A program made the position numbers and the translations under genes. Positions 1-6,069 of a DNA stretch of 7,140 nt are shown in pieces. Within the stretch, counting starts at the first letter, position 1; every line of letters begins with the position of its first letter. Below the pieces are notes generated by a model, which worked only from the letters and a program-made list of their open reading frames with translations, was not told where the DNA came from and made no database searches. The stretch lies in NCBI GenBank assembly GCA_027858865.1, contig JAQIBW010000059.1:1-7140 (forward strand), in the 5' to 3' direction. Source of the stretch: Sulfurimonas sp. (GTDB lineage: Bacteria > Campylobacterota > Campylobacteria > Campylobacterales > Sulfurimonadaceae).

Positions 1-40
1 TTTATATAATTTTCCTATAATTATAGGAAAATTATATAAA
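1..40. repeat. Perfect 40-bp palindrome (possible bidirectional terminator or operator)
   Basis: Bases 1-20 are the exact reverse complement of bases 21-40, with no spacer and no mismatch; the centre is AATT around 19-22 and the only G/C pairs are CC at 14-15 with GG at 26-27. As RNA or cruciform DNA it would fold into a long A/T hairpin. It starts at the window edge, so it may belong to the end of an upstream gene. No clear T-run follows on the plus strand, which weakens a simple rho-independent terminator reading; a symmetric terminator serving both strands or a protein-binding site are alternatives. A 20-bp perfect arm is far beyond chance even in AT-rich DNA. Confidence 0.8.
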
Positions 41-257
41 GAGATAATAACGCAGATGCAACCTAAAGGTTTTGGTAAGAATTACTTCTCACTAGCAGCA
101 ATACAAGCCCATGTATCACAACAAAAAGTTGTGGCAATGTGTGCATCTACTTCAACTCTTAGCGGAAAACCTCTAACTATAAAAATAGCATCTCCTCCCT
201 CAGCCTAATCTTTTAAATACAACAAATAAAAAACTATACAAAAGATTAAGGTCAACC
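41..257 (+). other. Leader region upstream of the btuB-like gene, no confident gene
   Basis: This stretch has no well-supported gene. It can form a 7-bp long-range pairing (54-60 AGATGCA with 142-148 TGCATCT) enclosing two small hairpins: AACC/GGTT at 60-71, and CACAAC (117-122) with GTTGTG (128-133) around an AAAAA loop. A weak -10-like TATACA lies at 235-240 and the ribosome binding site of the next gene, TAAGG, at 247-251. I looked for a cobalamin riboswitch (B12 box, GCCACTG-like core) because the downstream genes are B12 genes, and found no convincing match on the plus strand. How the operon is regulated therefore cannot be read from this sequence. Confidence 0.5.
56..208 (+). CDS. Doubtful short reading frame (50 aa), possibly the 3' end of an upstream gene
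   Basis: An ATG at 56 opens a 50-codon frame ending with TAA at 206-208 (product begins MQPKGFGKNYFS and ends IKIASPPSA). The frame is also open upstream through the palindrome to the window edge, so it could be the tail of a longer or broken gene. There is no good ribosome binding site before the ATG. The opposite strand is open over nearly the same span (about 40 codons, without a usual start codon) and has a similarly low G+C at third codon positions, so coding potential cannot be assigned to either strand. I do not recognise the peptide. It may simply be an open frame across a structured leader. Confidence 0.2.
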   Translation: MQPKGFGKNYFSLAAIQAHVSQQKVVAMCASTSTLSGKPLTIKIASPPSA

Positions 258-2177
258 ATGCAAAAAAATATAAAACTATCATTAATTCTAGTCGCTTGCT
301 TAAGCTCACTTCACGCAGACGATGCAAAAAAAGTAGTTCTCGAACCACTTAGCATCACTTCAACTGCTATCAAAACAGATGAGTTAAGATCTACAGATGC
401 TGTAGAAATATATACACAAGAAGATATAGAAAAAGCTCATGTTCAAAATATGTATGAGTTTTTAAACTCTCAAACTTCTATAGTCGCAACTCCAAGTTAT
501 GGAAATCCATTTAACCAAAAACTAGATATGAGGGGCTTTGGAAATGATGGTTATCAAAACATCGTAGTAACTATCAACGGTCGAAAAATGAACAATGTAG
601 ATATGGTTCCTGCGATGCTCTCTTCTATTTCTCCATCATCTGTTAGTCGTATTGAAATCATAAAATCTAGCGGTATCGTTGTCGGTGGAGACGGTGCAAA
701 TGCGGGTGTTATAAACATCATAACAAAACAAAGTAATGACAAAGAAATCTCATTTTATATGGGAACTTATGGCGTAGCAGATGCCTCTTTTTATATGGGT
801 CATCAAGGTGAAAAACTTTCTATCTCAGCAAGCGGTGAAGCACAAAAGAGTAGTGGAATCAGAGATATAGACACAGCAGGAAATAAAGATGAAAATAAAT
901 TTTCTACTGGAAGCTTTAATCTTTCATATTTAGCTACAGATGCACTAGAACTAAGCTTCGGTGCTTCATTTGCTAGGACTGATGTTATCTACGGAGGAAG
1001 TCTTACAAAAGATGAGTATGAAGACAATCCTATGCAGAAAAGTTCTGGAGGAGCAAGTCACCAACAATATGATAACGATGTTCTAAATGCTGGGGTCAAA
1101 TATTATATAAATGATAATCTATCTATTAATGCAAATATAAATCAAGAGAAGAAAAAATCAAACTTTGTTACTTGGTCTTCTGTATCAAACTATGACTACA
1201 AGTCATTATCTGCATCTATTGATTATGCTACTGATAGTTTATCTGTTAAAGTTGGTATCGATGGATTTGACGGAGATAGAATAGGCTCAAGTGCTACAAC
1301 TAGTAAAAATAATAAAGCTGCTTATATTATGACTAACTATAAACTAGATAAGTCAAGTTTTAAGGCTGGTTATAGATTTGAAAATGTAGCTTATGTTTAC
1401 GATAATGCTACAACTAATTTAAAACAAGACAACAATCTATATGGTGCAGAACTTGGCTATAACTACCTTATAAATAAACAAAGCTCAATCTTTACAAATT
1501 ACTCACACTCCTTTCAAGCTCCAGATATTGATAGATTTTTTAGTAGTGGAGTTTTTAATGGCTTCATAGACCCAGCAAAAGTTGATACATTTTCTCTTGG
1601 ATACAACAACATAAGTAAAAATAATAAATTTAAAATCTCTGCTTATTATGCTACTTTAAAAAATGAGATTTATTATTATAAAGACCCTGCAGGAATAAGC
1701 AGTGCCAAAAACACAAACATAGATAAGTCATACAAATATGGAATCGATTTATACGATAAGTATATTATCAGCCCAGAGTTTAGCCTAGCTCTAAACTATA
1801 ATTATGTTCAAGCTATCATAGACAAAGAAAAAGAAGGTTCTGATGATTATTCAGGAAATAAACTTCCAGGTGTTTCAGACCACAACGCTAAAGCGACTCT
1901 TGGATACACTCCAAATAAGTTTTCAACTATTGCACTTACTCAGATTTACCGTTCAGAGGCTTACGCAGCAAATGATTTTAACAATAACTTATCTCAAAAG
2001 CAAGGTGCATACATGACTACAGATATCTCTGCTACGTATGCGAAAAAAACTTGGGAAGTTTTTGCTAAAATAAACAATCTGTTTAACCAAAAAAACGGTT
2101 TATGGATCAAAGATGATGCTATTTATCCTGTAAACTTTACAACTACAGCTATTGCAGGTTTCAAACTAAAGTACTAA
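258..2177 (+). CDS. btuB: TonB-dependent outer-membrane receptor, probable corrinoid/B12 receptor (BtuB-like)
   Basis: A 639-residue outer-membrane receptor that would import a scarce ligand across the outer membrane using TonB-ExbBD energy. Residues 1-20 are a signal peptide with a likely cut after LHA. A TonB-box-like segment (VVLEPLSITST) follows at about 26-36. The plug domain spans about 42-157, including the MRGFG segment near 91-95, the VTINGRKMNNVDM segment and the RIEIIKSS...GGDGANAGVINIITK end typical of plugs. The rest is an aromatic-rich beta barrel with the family motif SHSFQAPDIDRFF near residue 417 and a C-terminal aromatic (KLKY) expected of barrel proteins. The start is supported by TAAGG six bases before ATG. 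The plug and barrel alone do not prove the ligand; corrinoid specificity is inferred from the btuF-cobTUSC genes directly downstream. Siderophore uptake is the main alternative. Confidence 0.85.
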   Translation: MQKNIKLSLILVACLSSLHADDAKKVVLEPLSITSTAIKTDELRSTDAVEIYTQEDIEKAHVQNMYEFLNSQTSIVATPSYGNPFNQKLDMRGFGNDGYQNIVVTINGRKMNNVDMVPAMLSSISPSSVSRIEIIKSSGIVVGGDGANAGVINIITKQSNDKEISFYMGTYGVADASFYMGHQGEKLSISASGEAQKSSGIRDIDTAGNKDENKFSTGSFNLSYLATDALELSFGASFARTDVIYGGSLTKDEYEDNPMQKSSGGASHQQYDNDVLNAGVKYYINDNLSINANINQEKKKSNFVTWSSVSNYDYKSLSASIDYATDSLSVKVGIDGFDGDRIGSSATTSKNNKAAYIMTNYKLDKSSFKAGYRFENVAYVYDNATTNLKQDNNLYGAELGYNYLINKQSSIFTNYSHSFQAPDIDRFFSSGVFNGFIDPAKVDTFSLGYNNISKNNKFKISAYYATLKNEIYYYKDPAGISSAKNTNIDKSYKYGIDLYDKYIISPEFSLALNYNYVQAIIDKEKEGSDDYSGNKLPGVSDHNAKATLGYTPNKFSTIALTQIYRSEAYAANDFNNNLSQKQGAYMTTDISATYAKKTWEVFAKINNLFNQKNGLWIKDDAIYPVNFTTTAIAGFKLKY

Positions 2178-2181
2178 AAGG

Positions 2182-2264
2182 AAATAGGCGAGACTGAAGC
2201 CTCACTTCCAAGCGTTCAAAAATTTACACAAGGCATCGGAAGTGGGACTTTAGTCCCGCAAAAG
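2182..2264 (+). repeat. Palindromic repeat copy A (intergenic), 72-bp core
   Basis: Two 22-base arms (2188-2209 and 2238-2259) are inverted copies matching at 18 of 22 positions, separated by a 28-base spacer. Each arm is itself partly palindromic; the right arm contains GGGAC-TTTA-GTCCC. The same family recurs inside cobU (4268-4339) with identical arm and spacer lengths: left arms agree at 20/22, spacers at 16/28 and right arms at 17/22 by hand alignment, and both copies are preceded by AAATAG and followed by CAAA. It fills most of the gap between the btuB stop and the btuF-like gene, whose ribosome binding site (AAGGGA, 2262-2267) directly abuts it. The transcript would fold into a branched hairpin that could affect mRNA stability or translation of the next gene. 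Confidence 0.85.
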
Positions 2265-2274
2265 GGAACATAAC

Positions 2275-3102
2275 ATGAAAATATTAATCTTTATACTATT
2301 ATCACTCTTAACTTTAAATGCAAATGAAAGAATCGTCTCTCTTAGCCCGTCTTTAACAGAGATAGTTTACGCACTAGAAAAAGGCAACTCTCTTGTAGGA
2401 ACTTCTTCATACTCTTTGCATCCAAAAGAAGCTCAAAAACTTCCCATCATCGGAGGCTATAGAAATCCAAATGTGGAAAGAATCTTGGTACTTTCACCTA
2501 CTTTGGTGATTGGGCAAGATTTCAGCCAAAGCACTTTAGAAAAACTAAAATATTTTAAAATCAAAACATTGAAACTAAACCTAAAAACCATAGAGAGCAT
2601 CAAAAATTCTATTAATGTTTTAGCCAAAGAGATAGACTCAAAAAAGGCCAATAAACTTATACAAGATATAGAAGATGCAACAAAAAAAGCCTCTAAAAAT
2701 GACACTCCACACAGCGTAATGATAGTCTACGGTCTTAGAGATGATCTTCGCTCATCTACTTACATAGCCGGGCATGACATATTTTTTGAAGATATCATAA
2801 AACTTAGCGGAAATACCAACGCTTACACTGCAAACTCTACAAGTCAGCCTGTTTTAAACTATGAAAATATCATAGCTTTAAACCCAGATCAGATTATCAT
2901 CCTACATTCACATGCAACAGAGCCAAACGTAGATGTTAAAAAAGCACTCAAAGCATGGTACGCTATCCCGACAAATGCTTCAAAAAACAAAAATATCTCC
3001 ATTGTTGATGAGAACTATCTGCACATACCATCTCATCGTGTAGCACTCACTATAAAAAGACTTTCTCACGAAATGAACAAAAATTACAACTCAGGAAATT
3101 AA
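2275..3102 (+). CDS. btuF: Periplasmic corrinoid-binding protein of an ABC importer (BtuF-like)
   Basis: A 275-residue class III periplasmic substrate-binding protein. Residues 1-17 form a signal peptide with a short hydrophobic core. The mature N terminus RIVSLSPSLTEIVYALEKGNSLVGTSSY matches the BtuF/FepB-type N lobe, followed by LPIIGGYRNPNVERILVLSPTLVIG, also typical. A helical linker of about residues 100-145 joins the second lobe, which contains VMIVYGLRD, the YIAGHDIFFEDIIKLSGNTNAY segment and ALNPDQIIILHS. It would receive a corrinoid released by the outer-membrane receptor and pass it to a BtuCD-type permease, which is not encoded in this window. AAGGGA lies seven bases before the ATG. 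Fold is confident; the corrinoid ligand rests on position between btuB and cobT, and a haem or siderophore binder cannot be excluded from sequence alone. Confidence 0.8.
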   Translation: MKILIFILLSLLTLNANERIVSLSPSLTEIVYALEKGNSLVGTSSYSLHPKEAQKLPIIGGYRNPNVERILVLSPTLVIGQDFSQSTLEKLKYFKIKTLKLNLKTIESIKNSINVLAKEIDSKKANKLIQDIEDATKKASKNDTPHSVMIVYGLRDDLRSSTYIAGHDIFFEDIIKLSGNTNAYTANSTSQPVLNYENIIALNPDQIIILHSHATEPNVDVKKALKAWYAIPTNASKNKNISIVDENYLHIPSHRVALTIKRLSHEMNKNYNSGN

Positions 3103-3103
3103 A

Positions 3104-4159
3104 ATGCAAACATTAAATATATTCACAAATGAGCCAGACTCTCTTCCAAAAGGAAAAGCAGACTTTTTGCTCGCGGCATCTGTTACTCGTACATGCGAGA
3201 TAGAGGGCATTACACAAGCCGGAATTCCGGGTAAGATACCGCTGACTCCGACTCTAGATGCTGAGTTTATAACAAATGAAAAAGTATTCTCCATGCCAGA
3301 ACTTGCAGAGACTCCAAAAGGTGTGCCCACTCCTGCGCTTATAACTAGAGCTGTTCATAAGCTAACTCCTTACTCAAATATAGAAGTTTTAAACCTTGGT
3401 CTAGATGCTATACCTCAAAACACTCCACTACAAAGCTTTGATATTCAGCCATCAGGCTCAGTTGCATCTGGAGCAAACATAGATGCAAAAGCTGTTTTGG
3501 AGAAAGGTATGATTGCCGGAAGAAGTTATGAGTTAAAAGGAAACTACCTAATCTTAGCAGAGAGTACTCCGGGAGGAACTACTACAGCAACGACTACAGC
3601 TTTAGCTTTAGGCTATGAGTGTAGGGGTGATTTTTCATCTAGTTTTTTAAATTCACCAGATTCTATAAAAGAGAAAACTATAGATCAAGCACTTTCACTT
3701 ATAAACGATGATATGAGTAACTTTGAAAAACTATCTCTGGTTAGTGATAACATGCTTATCTTTTGTGCAGGATTTTTACTTGAAGCCTCAAAAAGATTTC
3801 ATGTTGTTTTAGCAGGAGGAACGCAGATGGCTTCTTGTCTACTTGTAGCAGATGCACTAAGAGAAGATGTTCTTATGAGAGTTAAAAGTGACAATATCAC
3901 ACTCGCCACAACTTCATGGGTAGCTAAGGATGAAAACTCAGATATAAAACATATACTCTCGCTTCTTAGCTACACTCCTCACGCTATTTACACAAGTTTT
4001 TCATTTGCAGAAGCAGAGATTCCCGTACTTAAACTCTACGACGAGGGAGAAGCAAAAGAAGGTGTTGGAGCTGGAGCGGCACTTGCCTATGCTAACACAA
4101 ACGGTGCAACAAATAAAGAGCTATTAGAGACAATAGAGCTTCTAATATATAGCATGTAA
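3104..4159 (+). CDS. cobT: Nicotinate-nucleotide:base phosphoribosyltransferase, CobT-like (UPF0284/TIGR00303 type)
   Basis: A 351-residue cytoplasmic enzyme expected to transfer ribose-5-phosphate from nicotinate mononucleotide to a lower-ligand base (such as dimethylbenzimidazole or adenine), making the alpha-riboside phosphate used by CobS. It resembles the archaeal/cyanobacterial CobT-like subfamily rather than enterobacterial CobT: the N-terminal SVTRTCEIEGITQAGIPGK...TPTLDAEF (about 27-55), the glycine/threonine stretch ESTPGGTTTATTTALALGY (153-171), LAGGTQMAS (236-244) and the C-terminal EGVGAGAALAYA (319-330), whose Glu corresponds in position to the catalytic Glu of CobT. An AGGA ribosome binding site in the end of the preceding gene sits seven bases before ATG, and only one base separates the genes. 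Which base it activates cannot be told from the sequence. Confidence 0.85.
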   Translation: MQTLNIFTNEPDSLPKGKADFLLAASVTRTCEIEGITQAGIPGKIPLTPTLDAEFITNEKVFSMPELAETPKGVPTPALITRAVHKLTPYSNIEVLNLGLDAIPQNTPLQSFDIQPSGSVASGANIDAKAVLEKGMIAGRSYELKGNYLILAESTPGGTTTATTTALALGYECRGDFSSSFLNSPDSIKEKTIDQALSLINDDMSNFEKLSLVSDNMLIFCAGFLLEASKRFHVVLAGGTQMASCLLVADALREDVLMRVKSDNITLATTSWVAKDENSDIKHILSLLSYTPHAIYTSFSFAEAEIPVLKLYDEGEAKEGVGAGAALAYANTNGATNKELLETIELLIYSM

Positions 4160-4167
4160 GGCAAGTG

Positions 4168-4767
4168 ATGAAAACTCTATTTATAGGTGGCGTCAAAAGT
4201 GGAAAATCTGTTAATGCACAAAAGTACATACTAAATCTAGGAAGTGTGACTTCTGCCCTGCAAATAGGCGAGGCTAAAGCCTCACTTCCAAGCGTGGAGA
4301 AATGCAAACTCAATTTCGGAAGTGAGGCTTCAGCCTCGCAAACAAACACTGAAAAACCTACATATCTTGCAACTACAGAGTTTGTAGATGACGGTATGAA
4401 AGAAAGAATAGAAGCTCACATAGAGAACAGAGGCGATGACTTTGTAACCCTTGAAGAGCCTCTTAAAATCTACGAAGCTATTAAAACTAACAATAATTCA
4501 GTGTTAGTAGAGTGTGTTAGTATGTGGATAAACAATATGTTTTATTACGGCTTCACACTTGAAGATATGCTTCAAGAGATTGAAAAGATTTTAAAACTAG
4601 AACAGAACATAGTTTTCGTTTTAAATGATGTTGGATGCGGAGTTATTCCTGATAATAAACTTGCCCGTGATTTCATAGATGCAAGCGGAAAAATATCTCA
4701 ACTTATAGCATCTAAGTGCGATGAAGTTTACCACACCATCGCTGGCATCTCTACGAGAATAAAATGA
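4168..4767 (+). CDS. cobU: Bifunctional adenosylcobinamide kinase / guanylyltransferase CobU (CobP) with in-frame repeat insertion
   Basis: A 199-residue enzyme that phosphorylates adenosylcobinamide and then transfers GMP to give adenosylcobinamide-GDP. Seen in order: P-loop GGVKSGKS (7-14), YLATT (66-70), the DDGMKERIEAHIENRG segment (74-89) whose His84 aligns with the guanylylated His of Salmonella CobU, LVECVSMWINN (113-123), and the C-terminal signature NDVGCGVIPDNKLARDF (153-169) with a final GISTRIK. Residues 25-58 (GSVTSALQ...GSEASASQ) are extra compared with CobU proteins I know and coincide exactly with a palindromic repeat; without them the length (165) fits the family's lower range. 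The insert falls between the P-loop helix and the next strand, likely a surface loop, so activity is probably kept. ATG 4168 is preferred over GTG 4165 because AAGG (4158-4161) is then six bases away. Confidence 0.9.
   Translation: MKTLFIGGVKSGKSVNAQKYILNLGSVTSALQIGEAKASLPSVEKCKLNFGSEASASQTNTEKPTYLATTEFVDDGMKERIEAHIENRGDDFVTLEEPLKIYEAIKTNNNSVLVECVSMWINNMFYYGFTLEDMLQEIEKILKLEQNIVFVLNDVGCGVIPDNKLARDFIDASGKISQLIASKCDEVYHTIAGISTRIK
4240..4344 (+). repeat. Palindromic repeat copy B, inside cobU, with an extra decayed arm
   Basis: The core runs 4268-4339 (72 bp): a left arm 4268-4289, a 28-base spacer and a right arm 4318-4339; the arms are inverted copies at 21 of 22 positions. Each arm has an internal hairpin (GAGGC-TAAA-GCCTC and GAGGC-TTCA-GCCTC). 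A further right-arm-like segment at 4240-4261 (GGAAGTGTGACTTCTGCC...) lies six bases upstream and matches the complement of the left arm at 16 of 22, so either neighbour can pair with the central left arm. The whole block is free of stops in the cobU frame and encodes residues 25-58. It is homologous to copy A at 2188-2259. Confidence 0.9.
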
Positions 4768-5486
4768 AAAACTTCTTTAAAGGTTTCGCTCTAGCTGTCT
4801 CTATGATGACAAGCATTCCTTTTTTCAAAGTCCATAACTTTAACAAAGGCATAAACGGTTATGCGGTTTTATTTTACCCTCTTGTTGGTTTTTTGCTTGG
4901 ACTCATCTTGTGGGGAACTCACACCCTTTTAGATGAACATCTACCAGATTTGCATCTAGGCATCATCATCTTTACTCTTTGGGTAATACTCACAGGAGCT
5001 TTGCATCTAGATGGTTTTAGCGACACAATAGACGGGCTTTTTGTCTCAAAAGAGAGAGCCATTGAAGTTATGAAAGACCCAAATACTGGCGGAATGGGAA
5101 TGATATTTACGGTGACTTTTTTGATACTAAAAGCTTCATCTTTAGCTGTTTTTGATGCTTTTTATCTTCTTCCAGTAGTTCTTCTTCTCTCTCGTTTTAA
5201 CGCTGTTTTAGCGATTTATTTTTTTCCATATATTAGCCAAAATGGTATGGGAACTTTAGCAAAAGAGGAGCTAAAAACTTCTCAGCTTACTATGGCTTTT
5301 GTTTATGTGAGTATTCTTAGCATCTCAACACTTGGACTATTTGCTCTAAGTCTTTTTGTCTTGTTTGTAGTAAAGAATTTTTTCATAAAAAGATATGGTG
5401 GTTTTAGCGGCGACATCTACGGTTTTACCATCGAAGTTACTGAGCTAATCTTACTAAATGCTATTTTACTCGGTATCGCTTCATGA
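4764..5486 (+). CDS. cobS: Adenosylcobinamide-GDP ribazoletransferase (cobalamin synthase) CobS
   Basis: A 240-residue integral membrane enzyme that joins adenosylcobinamide-GDP from CobU with the alpha-riboside (phosphate) made by CobT, giving the complete corrinoid or its 5'-phosphate. The polytopic membrane pattern is clear, with hydrophobic segments near 33-50, 65-80, 112-130, 134-155, 177-203 and 225-239. The metal-binding DGFSDTIDG motif (83-91; preceded by LHL) and the MKDPNTGGMG segment (103-112) are both hallmarks of CobS, and YGGFSGDIYG (211-220) is its usual late glycine-rich motif. Length is near the family norm of about 245. Its ATG overlaps the cobU stop in ATGA, which implies coupled translation, and its own stop overlaps cobC the same way. 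Confidence 0.95.
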   Translation: MKNFFKGFALAVSMMTSIPFFKVHNFNKGINGYAVLFYPLVGFLLGLILWGTHTLLDEHLPDLHLGIIIFTLWVILTGALHLDGFSDTIDGLFVSKERAIEVMKDPNTGGMGMIFTVTFLILKASSLAVFDAFYLLPVVLLLSRFNAVLAIYFFPYISQNGMGTLAKEELKTSQLTMAFVYVSILSISTLGLFALSLFVLFVVKNFFIKRYGGFSGDIYGFTIEVTELILLNAILLGIAS

Positions 5487-6058
5487 GAGTAACTCTAGTT
5501 CGCCACGCAGAGGTTGAAGAAAAATACATTGGATGCTATAACGGTCATATTGATATTGGACTATCTGAAAAAGGTTATACAGATGCAAAAGCTCTAAGCA
5601 AACACTTTAATGCATCTGACTTTGACAGCATCTTCTGCTCAGACTTAAAGCGTACAAAAGAGACTCTAAAACAGTTCATAAACTCAAAAGATGTTATCTA
5701 CACTAAAGAGTTAAGAGAAAAATCATGGGGCAGACATGAGGGTCTTAGTTTTGATGAAATCTGCAAACAAGACAAACTAAACTACATAAACTTTGAACAA
5801 TGGACAGATGCGCTTGATGGAGAAAGCATCCAAAATTTCACTGCAAGAGTTAAAACCTTTTTCTTCGAGTATCTACCATCACTAGATGCCACTAACATTT
5901 TAGTAGTAACTCACAGCGGAGTTATAAAGACTTTTATACATTTACTCAAAAACATAAGTCTCGAAGTTGCTTTTAGCATCAGTCTTCCTTATTCTTCTTT
6001 TGTTGTACATAATAGTTCAACTGAAGATTATGATATAATAACAGTACAACAACCGTAA
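5483..6058 (+). CDS. cobC: Histidine phosphatase, probable alpha-ribazole (cobalamin-5'-phosphate) phosphatase CobC
   Basis: A 191-residue member of the histidine phosphatase (phosphoglycerate-mutase-like) superfamily, predicted to remove the phosphate from alpha-ribazole-5'-phosphate or from cobalamin-5'-phosphate as the last step of nucleotide-loop assembly. The catalytic set is visible: R7-H8 in TLVRHAEV (the usual RHG is RHA here), R57 in SDLKRTKET, E79 in ELREKSWGRHEG, and H144 in VVTHSG. Length fits CobC. ATG overlaps the cobS stop (ATGA). The superfamily is certain; the substrate is inferred from the position after cobS. The last ~60 bases of this gene also seem to hold a promoter and operator for the toxin-antitoxin genes downstream. 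Confidence 0.88.
   Translation: MRVTLVRHAEVEEKYIGCYNGHIDIGLSEKGYTDAKALSKHFNASDFDSIFCSDLKRTKETLKQFINSKDVIYTKELREKSWGRHEGLSFDEICKQDKLNYINFEQWTDALDGESIQNFTARVKTFFFEYLPSLDATNILVVTHSGVIKTFIHLLKNISLEVAFSISLPYSSFVVHNSSTEDYDIITVQQP
6000..6052. promoter_or_regulatory. Candidate operator: 9-bp inverted repeat flanking a -10 box
   Basis: TTGTTGTAC at 6000-6008 and GTACAACAA at 6044-6052 are perfect inverted repeats 35 bases apart, within the end of cobC. The extended -10 box at 6031-6039 lies between them and the antitoxin ATG is 18 bases downstream. Ribbon-helix-helix antitoxins bind short inverted repeats overlapping their own promoter, so this is a natural place for autoregulation by the TacA-like protein. 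The role is inferred; the repeat itself is seen directly. Confidence 0.45.
6031..6039 (+). promoter_or_regulatory. Extended -10 promoter element for the toxin-antitoxin operon
   Basis: TGATATAAT matches the extended -10 consensus TGnTATAAT exactly and lies 31 bases before the antitoxin start codon, giving a predicted leader of roughly 20-25 bases that includes the strong ribosome binding site AAAGGGG (6057-6063). No -35 hexamer is obvious, as is common in Campylobacterota promoters. It lies inside cobC coding sequence, so chance occurrence in AT-rich DNA is possible. Confidence 0.45.
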
Positions 6059-6069
6059 AGGGGTCAGCT

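Noticed and set aside
191..205. Minus-strand GGAGG followed by ATG and a four-codon frame
   Set aside because: A good ribosome binding site in appearance, but the frame stops after MLFL; a leader peptide would need a downstream minus-strand gene, and none is visible in the window.
41..257. Cobalamin riboswitch upstream of btuB
   Set aside because: Context invites it, but no B12-box-like core or the associated GGGAA/GTG...AAATCC elements can be found on the plus strand; the only similar string (TGCCACA) is on the minus strand and would not act on these genes.
554..742. Minus-strand open frame of 62 codons inside btuB
   Set aside because: Shadow of the receptor's plug-domain coding sequence; no ribosome binding site or recognisable protein.
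2457..2705. Minus-strand open frame inside the btuF-like gene
   Set aside because: Lies wholly in a well-supported gene and reads as low-complexity hydrophobic sequence.
3091..3330. Minus-strand open frame over the start of cobT
   Set aside because: Covers conserved cobT N-terminal coding sequence and has no sign of its own function.
4165..4167. GTG start for cobU one codon upstream
   Set aside because: Spacing from AAGG would be only three bases; ATG at 4168 has six and gives the usual N terminus directly before the P-loop strand.
4240..4344. The cobU insert as a CRISPR fragment or insertion-sequence remnant
   Set aside because: There is no repeat-spacer periodicity, no transposase coding and no target-site duplication; the arms are an inverted pair, not direct repeats.
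4092..4349. Minus-strand open frame of 85 codons across cobT end and the cobU repeat
   Set aside because: Open mainly because the repeat is palindromic and stop-poor on both strands; the plus-strand cobU reading has all family motifs on both sides.
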